43,732 bases of DNA from Pseudomonadota bacterium. Its GTDB lineage: Bacteria; Pseudomonadota; Alphaproteobacteria; Reyranellales; Reyranellaceae. Of the stretch, positions 7,948 to 15,879 are shown piece by piece. How positions within the stretch are numbered: the first letter of the stretch is position 1; the number at the start of each line of letters is the position of its first letter. The notes under the pieces are model-generated. The model ran no database searches. It saw only the letters and a program-made list of their open reading frames with translations, and was not told the origin of the DNA. Where the stretch lies: the NCBI GenBank assembly GCA_018240745.1, contig JAFEFF010000173.1, forward strand, positions 1 through 43,732, read 5' to 3'. The position numbers and the translations under genes were made by a program.

Positions 7948-8828
7948 CGCGCGCTCCCGAGTCTGGATTCGAGCAGTTCGAGGAAGGCCGCGGCGAGGAC
8001 CGAGGGCTCGCGATCGCGGCGATGGAAGACGCCTATCTCGTACATCACCGCGGGCTCGAACGGCCGCGTGACCAGGCCGAGATGGCTGAAGCTCTGCGCC
8101 GACAGGGGATCGACCAGGGACCAGCCGGTGCCGGCCGCGACCAGTGCGCAACAGGAGGCGAAGAACTCCGCCTCGACCACCGCGTTGATCTGCGCCTCGG
8201 CGCCCGCGAACGTGCCATAGACGCGGCTCAGCATCTGGGGGGAGCGCGCGGGCGCGATCATCGGCTGGCCCGACAGCAGCGCCGGCGTCAGCAGCTTGCG
8301 CGAGGCGAGCGCATGGCGCGGCGGCAGGATCGCCACGCATCGCATCTGGTAGCGCATGAGCCGCACGGCGGTGTCGTCGACCGGCAGTTCGGCGATGCCG
8401 AGATCGTAGCCTTCGGTCGGCAGAAGCTGGCTCACCACGTCGGAATGGCGCGACACCAGGCGCACCGACACGCCCGGGCGCCCGGCGACAAAGGCCGCGA
8501 CCAGCGGCGGCAGCAGGGAGATCGCCGCCGCCGGATGGCTGGCGATCACCAGCCGACCCGATTGCCCCTCGCGGATCTGCGCCGTGGTCGCCGCCAGGCG
8601 ATCGACCTCGCCCAGCACGCGTGTTGCCTCGGTATAGAACAGCAGGCCCTCGGGCGTCGGTTTCAGCCGACCGCCGGCGCGCTCGAACAAGGGGAAGCCG
8701 ACGCTCTCCTCGAGCTTCGCGATCTGGCCGGACACCGCCGGCTGAGTAATGCCCAGCGCCTGGGCAGCGGTCGTGACCGAACGGCTGTCGACGACGGCGC
8801 GGAACGCTTCGAGCAGCTTTACGTCCAT
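7944..8828 (-). CDS. LysR-family transcriptional regulator
   Basis: 294 residues, the typical LTTR length. Residues 1-60 form the winged helix-turn-helix (LLEAFRAVVDSRSVTTAAQAL, then ITQPAVSGQIAKLEE and LFERAGGRLKPTPEG), followed by the linker helix and a two-lobed periplasmic-binding-protein-like effector domain (LVIASHPAAAISLLPP onward). It is the first gene of a two-gene transcript with the M28 peptidase and is divergent from the ABC importer at 8945. The 116-bp intergenic region holds a perfect T-N11-A dyad, so autoregulation together with control of the importer is the likely role. The inducer cannot be predicted beyond an amino-acid-like compound imported by the neighbour. Confidence 0.93.
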   Translation of the reverse strand: MDVKLLEAFRAVVDSRSVTTAAQALGITQPAVSGQIAKLEESVGFPLFERAGGRLKPTPEGLLFYTEATRVLGEVDRLAATTAQIREGQSGRLVIASHPAAAISLLPPLVAAFVAGRPGVSVRLVSRHSDVVSQLLPTEGYDLGIAELPVDDTAVRLMRYQMRCVAILPPRHALASRKLLTPALLSGQPMIAPARSPQMLSRVYGTFAGAEAQINAVVEAEFFASCCALVAAGTGWSLVDPLSAQSFSHLGLVTRPFEPAVMYEIGVFHRRDREPSVLAAAFLELLESRLGSAR

Positions 8829-8833
8829 ACGCT

Positions 8834-8848
8834 ATAAGAACTCCTTAT
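8834..8848. promoter_or_regulatory. LysR-type operator, ATAAG-N5-CTTAT
   Basis: A perfect dyad ATAAG (8834-8838), 5 bp, CTTAT (8844-8848), which contains the T-N11-A core of LTTR boxes. It sits 6 bp upstream of the LysR start codon, so binding here would repress the regulator. A second dyad, TATGC-TCT-GCATA (8933-8945, also T-N11-A), overlaps the ATG of the divergent ATPase gene. An outer pair CGCTAT (8830-8835) and ATAGCG (8858-8863) is also present. Confidence 0.6.
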
Positions 8849-8944
8849 CGTCAATTCATAGCGCAAACACGTAATCGGAAGCAAAGTCATCGGAAAAATC
8901 GGCGGCTCTTGTTGAAAGGCATAGGATTTGCTTATGCTCTGCAT

Positions 8945-9703
8945 ATGACCGGAACACCGATCATCGTCGCGGAGGGCGTCAGCAAGACGTTCGGCGCGAA
9001 CCAGGTGCTGACCAGAGTATCGCTCCCGGTGATGGAGCGCGACGTGGTCTGCGTCGTGGGCCCCAGCGGATCGGGCAAGACGACGCTGTTGCGCTGCATC
9101 GCCCTGCTCGAGACGCCGAGCGAGGGCCGCATCGTCATGCAAGGCCAGGCGATCTCGACCCCCGGCCAGGAGAGGCCGGTGAAGGCCGCGGCGCGCGCGG
9201 TGCGGTCGGACATCGGCATGGTGTTCCAGCATTTCAATCTATGGCCGCACATGTCGGTGCTGGAGAACCTGATCGAGGCCCCGCTCCGGGCGAAGAAGAT
9301 GCCGAAGGACCAGGCGATCGCCATCGCCGAGCGCCTGCTGGCCAAGGTCGATCTCTCCGACAAGCGCGATGCCTATCCGGCACGCCTGTCGGGCGGCCAG
9401 CAGCAGCGCGTGGCGATCGCGCGGGCGCTCGCCATGTCGCCCAAGGTGCTGCTGTTCGACGAGGCGACCAGCGCGCTCGATCCCGAACTGCGCCGCGAGG
9501 TGCTGCTGGTCATGCGCCAGCTCGCGCAGGAGGGCATGACCATGCTGGTCGTGACCCACGAGATGAACTTCGCCCGCCATGTCGGCACGCGCACCGTGTT
9601 CATGGACCGCGGCGAGATCGTCGAGGAGGCGCCCGGCTCGGCCTTCTTCGATTCACCCAGGACGGAGCGTGCACAGCGTTTTCTGCAACAGTTCGAAGAA
9701 TAG
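8945..9703 (+). CDS. Polar amino-acid ABC transporter ATPase
   Basis: 252 residues from ATG 8945. The frame is open to a TTG at 8909, but the ATG fits the family N-terminus. Walker A GPSGSGKTT (39-47), Q-loop FQHFNLWPH (94-102), signature LSGGQQQR (148-155), Walker B VLLFDEAT (168-175) and switch His (VVTHEM) are all intact, and the closest group is the GlnQ/HisP type. It hydrolyses ATP on the cytosolic face to drive the single permease encoded at 10585. The order ATPase, binding protein, permease, M20 deacylase, ureohydrolase on one strand suggests one transcript under the divergent LysR. The ribosome site is weak; AGGCATAGGA lies about 14 bp away. Confidence 0.92.
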   Translation: MTGTPIIVAEGVSKTFGANQVLTRVSLPVMERDVVCVVGPSGSGKTTLLRCIALLETPSEGRIVMQGQAISTPGQERPVKAAARAVRSDIGMVFQHFNLWPHMSVLENLIEAPLRAKKMPKDQAIAIAERLLAKVDLSDKRDAYPARLSGGQQQRVAIARALAMSPKVLLFDEATSALDPELRREVLLVMRQLAQEGMTMLVVTHEMNFARHVGTRTVFMDRGEIVEEAPGSAFFDSPRTERAQRFLQQFEE

Positions 9704-9717
9704 GAAGGGAGACGACG

Positions 9718-10518
9718 ATGGGAACGAAGGCAATCCTGGCGATGGTCGCGGCGGCGGGCCTGGTCGCGGCGGCGATGCCGGCCGAGGCGCAGCAGACCCA
9801 GTCGCGGCTGTTCGACATCACCAAGAACCACAAGCTGCGGGTCTGCCAGTTCCCGCTCTACTACTCGATCTCCTACCGCGATCCCAAGACCGGCGAGATC
9901 AAGGGCATCGACGCCGACCTGTCGAAGGAGCTGGCCAAGGAGCTCGACGCCAAGCTCGAGATCGTCGAGACCAGCTTCGGCAGCTTCATTGCCGACCTGC
10001 AGGCCAACAAGTGCGACATCGGCATGTTCGGCGTCGGCGCGACGCTGAAGCGCGCGCAGGCGGTCGAGTTCTCCCATCCCTACCTAATTACCAACGTCTA
10101 CGCCGTGGTGCGCAAGGAGGGGAAGATCAAGAAGTGGGACGATATCGACCAGAAGGGCGTCAAGGTCGCCGTCTCGCTCGGCAGCTACATCGAGCCGTTC
10201 ATGAAGACCTATCTGAAGAACGCCGAGGTGGTGTCGATCGCCCCGCCCAACACGCGCGAGGCCGAGCTGGTCGCCGGTCGCGTCGACGTCGACATGACCG
10301 ACTTCCCGACCGCCATCAAGGTCAGCGACGAGTTCGACTGGGCGACTTACGTAACCCCGGCCGAGAAGCTCGCCGTCACGCCGTACGCCTACGTCGTGGC
10401 GCCGGGCGACCAGATCTGGCTGAACTACATCAACCTGTTCGTCGACACCATCAAGATGGATGGTCGGCTGAAGAAGTACGCCGAGAAGAACAAGCTCGGC
10501 CCGATCGTGGCGCCGTAG
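9718..10518 (+). CDS. Periplasmic amino-acid-binding protein of ABC importer
   Basis: 266 residues with a signal peptide (core ILAMVAAAGLVAAA, cleavage after AEA near residue 23). It is a family-3 solute-binding protein: GIDADLSKELAKEL (about 64-77), the lobe-crossing region SFIADLQANKCDIGMFGVGATLKRAQAVEFSHPY, and VKVAVSLGSY in lobe 2. This family binds polar amino acids, opines or similar zwitterions. The start is placed at ATG 9718, 14 bp after the ATPase stop and preceded by GGAAGGGAG. A strong hairpin follows the stop, consistent with the binding protein being made in excess over the permease. The ligand is unknown. The M20 and ureohydrolase genes downstream suggest an acylated or amidino-substituted amino acid. 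Confidence 0.9.
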   Translation: MGTKAILAMVAAAGLVAAAMPAEAQQTQSRLFDITKNHKLRVCQFPLYYSISYRDPKTGEIKGIDADLSKELAKELDAKLEIVETSFGSFIADLQANKCDIGMFGVGATLKRAQAVEFSHPYLITNVYAVVRKEGKIKKWDDIDQKGVKVAVSLGSYIEPFMKTYLKNAEVVSIAPPNTREAELVAGRVDVDMTDFPTAIKVSDEFDWATYVTPAEKLAVTPYAYVVAPGDQIWLNYINLFVDTIKMDGRLKKYAEKNKLGPIVAP

Positions 10519-10522
10519 CCTT

Positions 10523-10571
10523 GGACCGCGCGCTTCCAGCGCGCTCATGAGGCGCGCTTGAAGCGCGGTCC
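10523..10571. repeat. Intercistronic palindrome between binding protein and permease
   Basis: GGACCGCGCgCTTCcAGCGCGC (10523-10544), loop tcatgag, then GCGCGCTtGAAGcGCGGTCC (10552-10571). The stem is about 20 bp with small bulges and no T-run. In this position such a hairpin usually protects the upstream mRNA 3' end and lowers expression of the downstream permease. It may be one copy of a dispersed REP-like family. Confidence 0.7.
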
Positions 10572-10584
10572 GGAAGAGGAAGTC

Positions 10585-11250
10585 ATGTTCAAGTACCAAT
10601 TCCGCTGGGACGTCGTCAGCGGCAGCGCGGATTTCCTGCTGTCGGGGTTCCAGATGACCTTGATCATCTCGGCGATCACGCTGGTGCTGGCGATGATCGC
10701 CGGGCTGATCATCGCCCTGCTCGACATGTCGAAGTTCCAGCCGGCGCGCTGGCTCGGCATCGGCTTCGGCGAGATCATCCGCAACACGCCGCTTCTCGTG
10801 CAGCTGCTATGGGTCTATTACGTGCTGCCGATCGTGTTCGGCGTGCGCATCGAGGCGCTGGCGGCGCTGATCATCGGCCTGTCGCTTTACCAGGGCGCCT
10901 TCATCGCCGAAGTCTATCGTTCCGGCATCCAGAGCGTGCCGCGCGGCCACAGCGAAGCGGCACAGGTGCTGGGGCTCACACCGGTGCAGAACTTCACCCG
11001 CATCGTGCTGCCGCAGGCGATCCGCATGACCCTGCCGCCGCTCGCTTCCAACTTCGTGCAGCTGATCAAGTTCTCCTCGCTCGGCGCGGTGATCTCGGTG
11101 AGCGAGATCACGCGGCGCGGCATGGAACTCTCGGCCTCGACCTTCCGGCCGCTCGAGATCTTCACCTTCATCGCCGTGGTCTACTTCGTGATCTGCTGGC
11201 CGCTCGCGATGGGCATCCGGCTGTGGGAACGCCGGCTGCAGGCGCGCTAG
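10585..11250 (+). CDS. Polar amino-acid ABC transporter permease
   Basis: 221 residues from ATG 10585, with AGAGGAAG upstream; an open extension to 10558 runs into the hairpin and is unlikely. Five or so membrane segments (first FLLSGFQMTLIISAITLVLAMIAG split across 20-45, last FTFIAVVYFVICWPLAMG). The HisMQ-family EAA loop reads HSEAAQVLGLTPVQNFTRIVLPQA, and GEIIRNTPLLVQL is the N-terminal hallmark of amino-acid permeases. Only one permease is present, so it probably acts as a homodimer with the ATPase. Its stop is separated from the M20 start by one base, so translation is likely coupled. Confidence 0.92.
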   Translation: MFKYQFRWDVVSGSADFLLSGFQMTLIISAITLVLAMIAGLIIALLDMSKFQPARWLGIGFGEIIRNTPLLVQLLWVYYVLPIVFGVRIEALAALIIGLSLYQGAFIAEVYRSGIQSVPRGHSEAAQVLGLTPVQNFTRIVLPQAIRMTLPPLASNFVQLIKFSSLGAVISVSEITRRGMELSASTFRPLEIFTFIAVVYFVICWPLAMGIRLWERRLQAR

Positions 11251-11251
11251 C

Positions 11252-12511
11252 ATGACCGGCCTGCGTACCATGCTCGCGAAGCGCGTCGACGCTTCGCTCG
11301 ACCGGCTGATCGCCGTCACCCAACGGCTGGTCGCCGTCGCCTCGCCCAACCCGCCGAGCGACACCGAGGAAATCGCCAGGGTCGCCGAAGAGCTCCTGCG
11401 AGAGATACCCGGCATCGAGGTCGAGGTCGTCGAGCCCGAGCCGCGGGTGAAGAGCCTGATCGGCCGCATCCGCAGCCCCCGCCCGGGCCGTCGGCTGATC
11501 TTCAACGGCCATCTCGACACCTTCCCGATCCTCGAGAACCTGCCATGGACCGTGCCGCCGCTGGGCGGCGTGCTGAAGGACGGCAGGCTCTACGGCCGCG
11601 GCGTCTGCGACATGAAGGGCGGCATGGCCTGCTCCCTGCTCGCCGCGCAATTGCTCGCCGAGAACCGCGGCGCGTGGTCGGGCGAGATCGTGCTCACGCT
11701 CGCCGGCGACGAGGAGAACATGGGCTCGCTCGGCACCGGCTGGATGCTCGAGCATGTCCCTCATTCGAAGGGCGACGCCAACATCTGCGGAGATGTCGGC
11801 TCACCCAAGGTCGTGCGCTTCGGCGAAAAAGGCCTGATGTGGGTCGAGGTCGAGGCGACCGGCTCGCCGGCACATGGCGCGCACGTCCATCGCGGCACCA
11901 ACGCCATCGACCGCATGCGTGTCGCGCTCGATCGGCTCAAGGACCTCGAGACGATACCGTTTCAGGCACCGCCCGTCGTCACGCGAGCGATAGCGAAAGC
12001 CAAAGCGATCTCCGAGCCGCTTTCGGGCGCCGGCGAATCCGAGACGCTACAGCGCGTCACCGTCAATGTCGGCACCATCGAAGGCGGCACCTCGCCCAAC
12101 CTCGTGCCGACGCATGCCATCGCCCGGGCCGACATCCGCTTGCCGGTCGGCATCACGACCGATGTCCTGGCGGCGAAGCTCGACGAATGGCTGGCGCCGC
12201 TCGAGGGCGTGAGCTGGCGTGCGATCCGCCGCTTCGAGCCCTCGTTCACGCCGCCCGACGACGAGATCGTCGCGCGCACCGCCAAGGTCGCCGCCGAGGT
12301 GCTGGGCACCGCGCCGGCGGTGAACATGCGAGTCGGCGGCTCGGACTCGCGCTGGTACCGGCCGGCCGGCGTGCCGACGGTGGTGCTCGGCCTGACGCCG
12401 TTCAACATGGGCGGCGCCGACGAATACGTGCTGGTCGACGAGCTGCTCGCCGTCGCCAAGATCCACACCCTGACGGCCTTCGACTTCCTCACAGGCGCCC
12501 AAACCTACTGA
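11252..12511 (+). CDS. M20-family deacylase/peptidase (ArgE/DapE type)
   Basis: 419 residues, the usual M20 length. Metal-site residues visible are His87 and Asp89 (NGHLDTF), Asp120 (GVCDMKGG), the base/ligand pair Glu154-Glu155 (GDEEN) and Asp181. The dimerisation lid starts near SPAHGAHVHRGTNAIDRM. The C-terminal ligand that most family members carry as His-x2-Asp/Asn-Glu-Tyr reads GGADEY here, so that histidine is glycine. The family hydrolyses amide bonds of N-acyl amino acids or dipeptides; the exact substrate is not recognisable. It starts one base after the permease stop and is followed 8 bp later by a ureohydrolase, so import, deacylation and C-N hydrolysis may be consecutive steps. 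Confidence 0.88.
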   Translation: MTGLRTMLAKRVDASLDRLIAVTQRLVAVASPNPPSDTEEIARVAEELLREIPGIEVEVVEPEPRVKSLIGRIRSPRPGRRLIFNGHLDTFPILENLPWTVPPLGGVLKDGRLYGRGVCDMKGGMACSLLAAQLLAENRGAWSGEIVLTLAGDEENMGSLGTGWMLEHVPHSKGDANICGDVGSPKVVRFGEKGLMWVEVEATGSPAHGAHVHRGTNAIDRMRVALDRLKDLETIPFQAPPVVTRAIAKAKAISEPLSGAGESETLQRVTVNVGTIEGGTSPNLVPTHAIARADIRLPVGITTDVLAAKLDEWLAPLEGVSWRAIRRFEPSFTPPDDEIVARTAKVAAEVLGTAPAVNMRVGGSDSRWYRPAGVPTVVLGLTPFNMGGADEYVLVDELLAVAKIHTLTAFDFLTGAQTY

Positions 12512-12519
12512 GACCATCC

Positions 12520-13458
12520 ATGTACTCCGAAGAAGAGCTCTTCACCTCGCCCATGACCTTCATGGGCGCGCCCTACGGCCGGCCCGGCCCCGGCAACAAG
12601 GCCGCGATCCTCGGCATCCCGTTCGACTGCGGCACCAACATGCGGATCGGCGCGCGTGGCGGCCCCGATTCGGTGCGCCAGCAGTCGGCGCTGATGCGGC
12701 GCTTCAACCCGACCCATGCCGACTTCGATCCGGTGGCGGCGCTCGGCCTGGTCGATTGCGGCAACGTGCGGCTCACCCCGGGCAAGATCGTCGACGCCTT
12801 CGAGCGCACCGAGCAGGCGGTCGACCGCATCGTGCAGGCCGGCGCCATCCCGATCACGATCGGCGGCGACGGCTCGGTCACCGTCCCGGTGGCTCGGGCG
12901 GTCGGCAAGAAGCACAGGAAGATGGCGGCGCTGCACATCGACTCGCACACCGACTCCTATCCCTACGGGTCGGAGGAAAAATACAATTCGGCGACGCAGT
13001 TCACCCACGTCGCCGAGGAGGGCCTGGTCGATCCCGAGTTCTCCTGGCATGTCGGCATTCGCAGCACGACCTACGCCCAGGGCGTCGTGCCGCGCGCCAT
13101 GAGTCTCGGCTACAAGGTGGTGTCGATCGACGAGCTGGTGCGCGGCGGCTTTGCCCAGCGCATGGCCGAGTTTCGCGACAAGGTCGGCAAGCGACCGGTC
13201 TATCTCTGTTTCGACATGGACGTGTTCGACCCCTCGACCGCGCCCGGCGTCTGCACGCCCTCCTGGGGCGGGCTCAGCGCCCGCGAAGGCATCGACCTGC
13301 TGCGCTGCCTGACCGACCTCAACATCGTTGCGGTCGATGTGAACACTGTCAGCCCGCCGCAGGACGTCAACGGCATGGCGGCGCATCTCTGCGCGCACGT
13401 GATTTACGAAACGCTGGTTCTGCTGTGCAGACAGATGGGTCTGGCCGGCAATCGCTAG
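12520..13458 (+). CDS. Ureohydrolase (arginase/agmatinase) family protein with altered active site
   Basis: 312 residues from ATG 12520. The arginase fold is clear: GGDGS (115-119), HIDSHTDSY with Asp141, His143 and Asp145, and FDMDVFDPSTAPG with Asp232 and Asp234. Family members use a binuclear manganese (sometimes nickel) centre to hydrolyse guanidino compounds to urea. Two key positions differ. The GGDHS histidine that binds metal A is Gly118, and the Glu that in arginase anchors the guanidinium is Thr276 (DVNTVSPP). It may therefore act on another C-N bond or hold metal differently. The gene is tightly linked to the amino-acid importer and M20 deacylase. It is not assigned as speB. Confidence 0.85.
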   Translation: MYSEEELFTSPMTFMGAPYGRPGPGNKAAILGIPFDCGTNMRIGARGGPDSVRQQSALMRRFNPTHADFDPVAALGLVDCGNVRLTPGKIVDAFERTEQAVDRIVQAGAIPITIGGDGSVTVPVARAVGKKHRKMAALHIDSHTDSYPYGSEEKYNSATQFTHVAEEGLVDPEFSWHVGIRSTTYAQGVVPRAMSLGYKVVSIDELVRGGFAQRMAEFRDKVGKRPVYLCFDMDVFDPSTAPGVCTPSWGGLSAREGIDLLRCLTDLNIVAVDVNTVSPPQDVNGMAAHLCAHVIYETLVLLCRQMGLAGNR

Positions 13459-13542
13459 CTCCCTACGGACGCGTTTGCTAGCGTGGGTTGTCATCCGGCG
13501 GATAAGCCGGAGGCAATCACATAGATCCTGGGAGGATCGTTC

Positions 13543-14862
13543 ATGGACGCGTCGCTCGAAGCTTCGACCATGCGTAAAGTGTACCTGCGTCTCCTGCCGT
13601 TCGCGATGTTCTGCTACATCCTGGCGTACATCGATCGCATCAATGGCAGCTTTGCCGCGCTCACCATGCGTGGCGACCTCAACATGTCCGCCGCCGACTA
13701 CGGCTTCGCGGTGGGCACCTTCTACTGGGCCTACTTCCTGTTCGAGGTGCCCTCCAACATCATCATGGAGAAGGTGGGCGCGCGCATCTGGATTGCCCGC
13801 ATCATGATCACCTGGGGAATCTTCGCGACGGCGACGGCCTTCGTCACCGGCACCACCAGCTTCGCCATCGTGCGGTTCCTGCTGGGCGCCGGCGAAGCGG
13901 GCTTCTTCCCCGGCCTGATCCTCTACTTCACCTACTGGTTCCCGGCGCGCCACCATGCGCGGATCGTGTCGGGCTTCCTGGTCGGCCTGCCGATCGCCGT
14001 CGCCGCGGGTGCGCCGATCTCGACCGGCCTGATGAGCCTGCACGGCCTGTTCGGCCTCAAGGGCTGGCAGATCATGTTCATCGCCGAGGGTGTGCCGACG
14101 ATCGCGCTCGGCCTGCTGTGCTACTTCGTGATGACCAACAAGCCGGAGCAGGCATCGTTCCTCACCCCGGCGGAGAAGGACTGGCTGACCAGCAAGATCG
14201 CCGGCGAGCGCAAGGCCAAGGAAGCCGTGCGCGTCTACACCATGTTCGAATCGATGTGGAATCCGCGCGTGCTGCTGCTGGCGCTCAACTACTTCGGCAT
14301 CGTGACGGCGAGCCTCGGCATGCTGTTCTTCATCCCGCAGATCATCAAGTCGCTCGGCACCTTCACCAACATGCAGGTCGGTTGGCTGACCATGATCCCG
14401 TACATCTGCGGCGGCATCGCCCTGGTGGCCTGGGGCCGGATCTCCGACAAGATGAACGAGCGGCGCTGGAACCTGCTGCTGGCCTGCGTGCTGTCGACCG
14501 GCGGCCTGGTGATGGCCGGCCTCACCATGGGGACATGGTGGGCGCTGGTCGGCATGTCGCTGGCGGCGATGGGTTTCTACGGCTCGAAGGGACCGTTCTT
14601 CGCCATGCCGCCGATGTTCCTGAGCGGCACGGCGCTGGCGGCCGGGTTCGCCTGGATCAACTCGATCGGCAACCTCGGGGGGTTCTTCGGACCATGGTGG
14701 ATCGGACTCATGAAGGACGCGACCGGCACCTTCGCGGGGGGCCTGTACGGGCTCGCGCTGCTGAGCTTGGTCTCGGCGGTGGTGTGCTGGCTGTTCCTCG
14801 ACATCCCCGATCCCGCCACCGCCGCCCAGGACAGGAACCGGCGACTCGCGCCCGCGCAGTAG
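13543..14862 (+). CDS. MFS transporter, anion:cation symporter (ACS) type
   Basis: 439 residues with about 12 membrane segments and a central cytosolic loop near residues 200-235 (NKPEQASFLTPAEKDWL). YIDRINGSFAALTMRGDLNMS after helix 1 and VPSNIIMEKVGAR between helices 2 and 3 are typical of the ACS family (phthalate, tartrate, glucarate and allantoate permeases). It imports an organic anion with protons or cations. The ribosome site GGGAGG lies upstream of ATG 13543. A short hairpin TCCGGC/GCCGGA (13494-13511) lies in the 84-bp gap after the ureohydrolase gene, so it may be partly uncoupled from the importer operon. Substrate unknown; an organic-acid product or substrate of the same pathway is a reasonable guess. 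Confidence 0.9.
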   Translation: MDASLEASTMRKVYLRLLPFAMFCYILAYIDRINGSFAALTMRGDLNMSAADYGFAVGTFYWAYFLFEVPSNIIMEKVGARIWIARIMITWGIFATATAFVTGTTSFAIVRFLLGAGEAGFFPGLILYFTYWFPARHHARIVSGFLVGLPIAVAAGAPISTGLMSLHGLFGLKGWQIMFIAEGVPTIALGLLCYFVMTNKPEQASFLTPAEKDWLTSKIAGERKAKEAVRVYTMFESMWNPRVLLLALNYFGIVTASLGMLFFIPQIIKSLGTFTNMQVGWLTMIPYICGGIALVAWGRISDKMNERRWNLLLACVLSTGGLVMAGLTMGTWWALVGMSLAAMGFYGSKGPFFAMPPMFLSGTALAAGFAWINSIGNLGGFFGPWWIGLMKDATGTFAGGLYGLALLSLVSAVVCWLFLDIPDPATAAQDRNRRLAPAQ

Positions 14863-14936
14863 GGTTCGCCCTCGCGCTCCTGCTCGCGCTGCCGTTCGCC
14901 ACGGCAGCGCGGGCGGAATTTCCACGTCTTAGCTAG
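14859..14936 (+). pseudogene. Possible vestige: signal-peptide-like fragment
   Basis: Directly after the MFS stop, in another frame, the sequence reads like a complete Sec signal peptide and cleavage site (GFALALLLALPFATAARA, then EFPRLS) and stops at TAG 14936. There is no start codon at its head. The AEFPRL ending resembles the first mature residues of TPM-domain proteins, which suggests a deleted gene whose 5' end survives. A chance GC-rich frame is possible, so confidence is low. Confidence 0.2.
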
Positions 14937-15868
14937 CTGTTGCTGTCGTCCCGCAGGATGGCGCGCAGGTCCTCCGGGTCGACGGCGATCTTCACGCCCG
15001 AGCGCTCGAGCTGCAGGATCATCGAGGAGCGCGAATCGCGCGTCTGCCAGCCGCGGCCCAGCGCCTCCGTCATCTCCTCGAGCGTGAGGTTGGCGAGCCG
15101 CATCGGCACGCCCATTTCCTTGCCGACCTGGGTCGCGAGCGAGACGTCCTTGTGCGCGAGCTTGAGCGCAAAGCGCGCCGGGTCGTAGTGGTTGGGCAGG
15201 AAGTGCTCGGCGAGGGTATCGAACGTGCGCCGCCGGCCATTCGCGCCCTGGCGCACCGCCTTCCACAACAGCAGCGGGTCGACGCCCGCCTTGACGCCCA
15301 TGGTGAAGCACTCGGCGAGCGCGGTGTTGACCATGTAGCCCGCGAGGTTGTGCACCAGCTTGGCGACCGAGGCCGCGCCGACGTCGCCCATGTAGAAGAT
15401 CTGGTCGCCCATCGCATCGAGCACCGGGCGGTACTTGTCGTAGCTCGCCTCGTCGCCCGACACCCACAGCGCCATCTTGCCCGAGGCCGCGCCGGCCGGT
15501 CCGCCGCTCACCGGGCTGTCGAGCAGGTGCGCGCCCTTGTCGGCGAACAGCTTGTTCAGGCGGCGGACCACGGTCGGCGAGTTGGTCGACAGGTCGAACA
15601 GCGCCTGGCCGCGCTGCATGCCCTCGATCAGGCCGTTCCTGCCGGCCGCCACCGCCTCGAACTCCGGCGGTCCGGGCAGCGAGGTGAACACGACCTCGGC
15701 CGACGCCGCGACGTCGCGCGGGCTCAAGGCCCATTCCGCGCCGCTGGCGATCAGCTTCTCCGCCGCCTCGCGCCGCAGGTCGTGCAGCACGAGCTGGTGC
15801 CCTGCCTTCTGGAGATTGTTGGTCATGCCCGAGCCCATCAACCCGAGCCCGATGAATCCGACCCGCAT
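14933..15868 (-). CDS. 3-hydroxyisobutyrate dehydrogenase-family NAD(P)-dependent oxidoreductase
   Basis: 311 residues from ATG 15868, preceded by GGAGGAAACC. GFIGLGLMGSGM (4-15) is the Rossmann motif and family signature, DSPVSGGPAGAASGKM is the substrate-binding loop, and KLVHNLAGYM carries the catalytic lysine. The all-helical C-terminal domain is complete. Members oxidise beta-hydroxyacids such as 3-hydroxyisobutyrate, tartronate semialdehyde or related compounds; the substrate is not resolved. It is second in a minus-strand pair with the dienelactone-hydrolase-like gene (11 bp apart) and convergent with the MFS gene. A link to the methylmalonate-semialdehyde dehydrogenase gene about 18 kb away (valine pathway) is possible but weak. 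Confidence 0.9.
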   Translation of the reverse strand: MRVGFIGLGLMGSGMTNNLQKAGHQLVLHDLRREAAEKLIASGAEWALSPRDVAASAEVVFTSLPGPPEFEAVAAGRNGLIEGMQRGQALFDLSTNSPTVVRRLNKLFADKGAHLLDSPVSGGPAGAASGKMALWVSGDEASYDKYRPVLDAMGDQIFYMGDVGAASVAKLVHNLAGYMVNTALAECFTMGVKAGVDPLLLWKAVRQGANGRRRTFDTLAEHFLPNHYDPARFALKLAHKDVSLATQVGKEMGVPMRLANLTLEEMTEALGRGWQTRDSRSSMILQLERSGVKIAVDPEDLRAILRDDSNS

Positions 15869-15879
15869 GGTTTCCTCCG

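Noticed and set aside
7948..8340. N-terminal extension of the M28 peptidase frame into the LysR gene
   Set aside because: The extension is antisense-free but overlaps the regulator in another frame and shows no peptidase similarity; the ATGA junction gives a natural start.
12505..14925. Very long open frame on the minus strand across the ureohydrolase and MFS genes
   Set aside because: It is antisense to two well-supported genes, rich in Arg, His, Gln and Gly, and has no family pattern. It is a GC-bias shadow.
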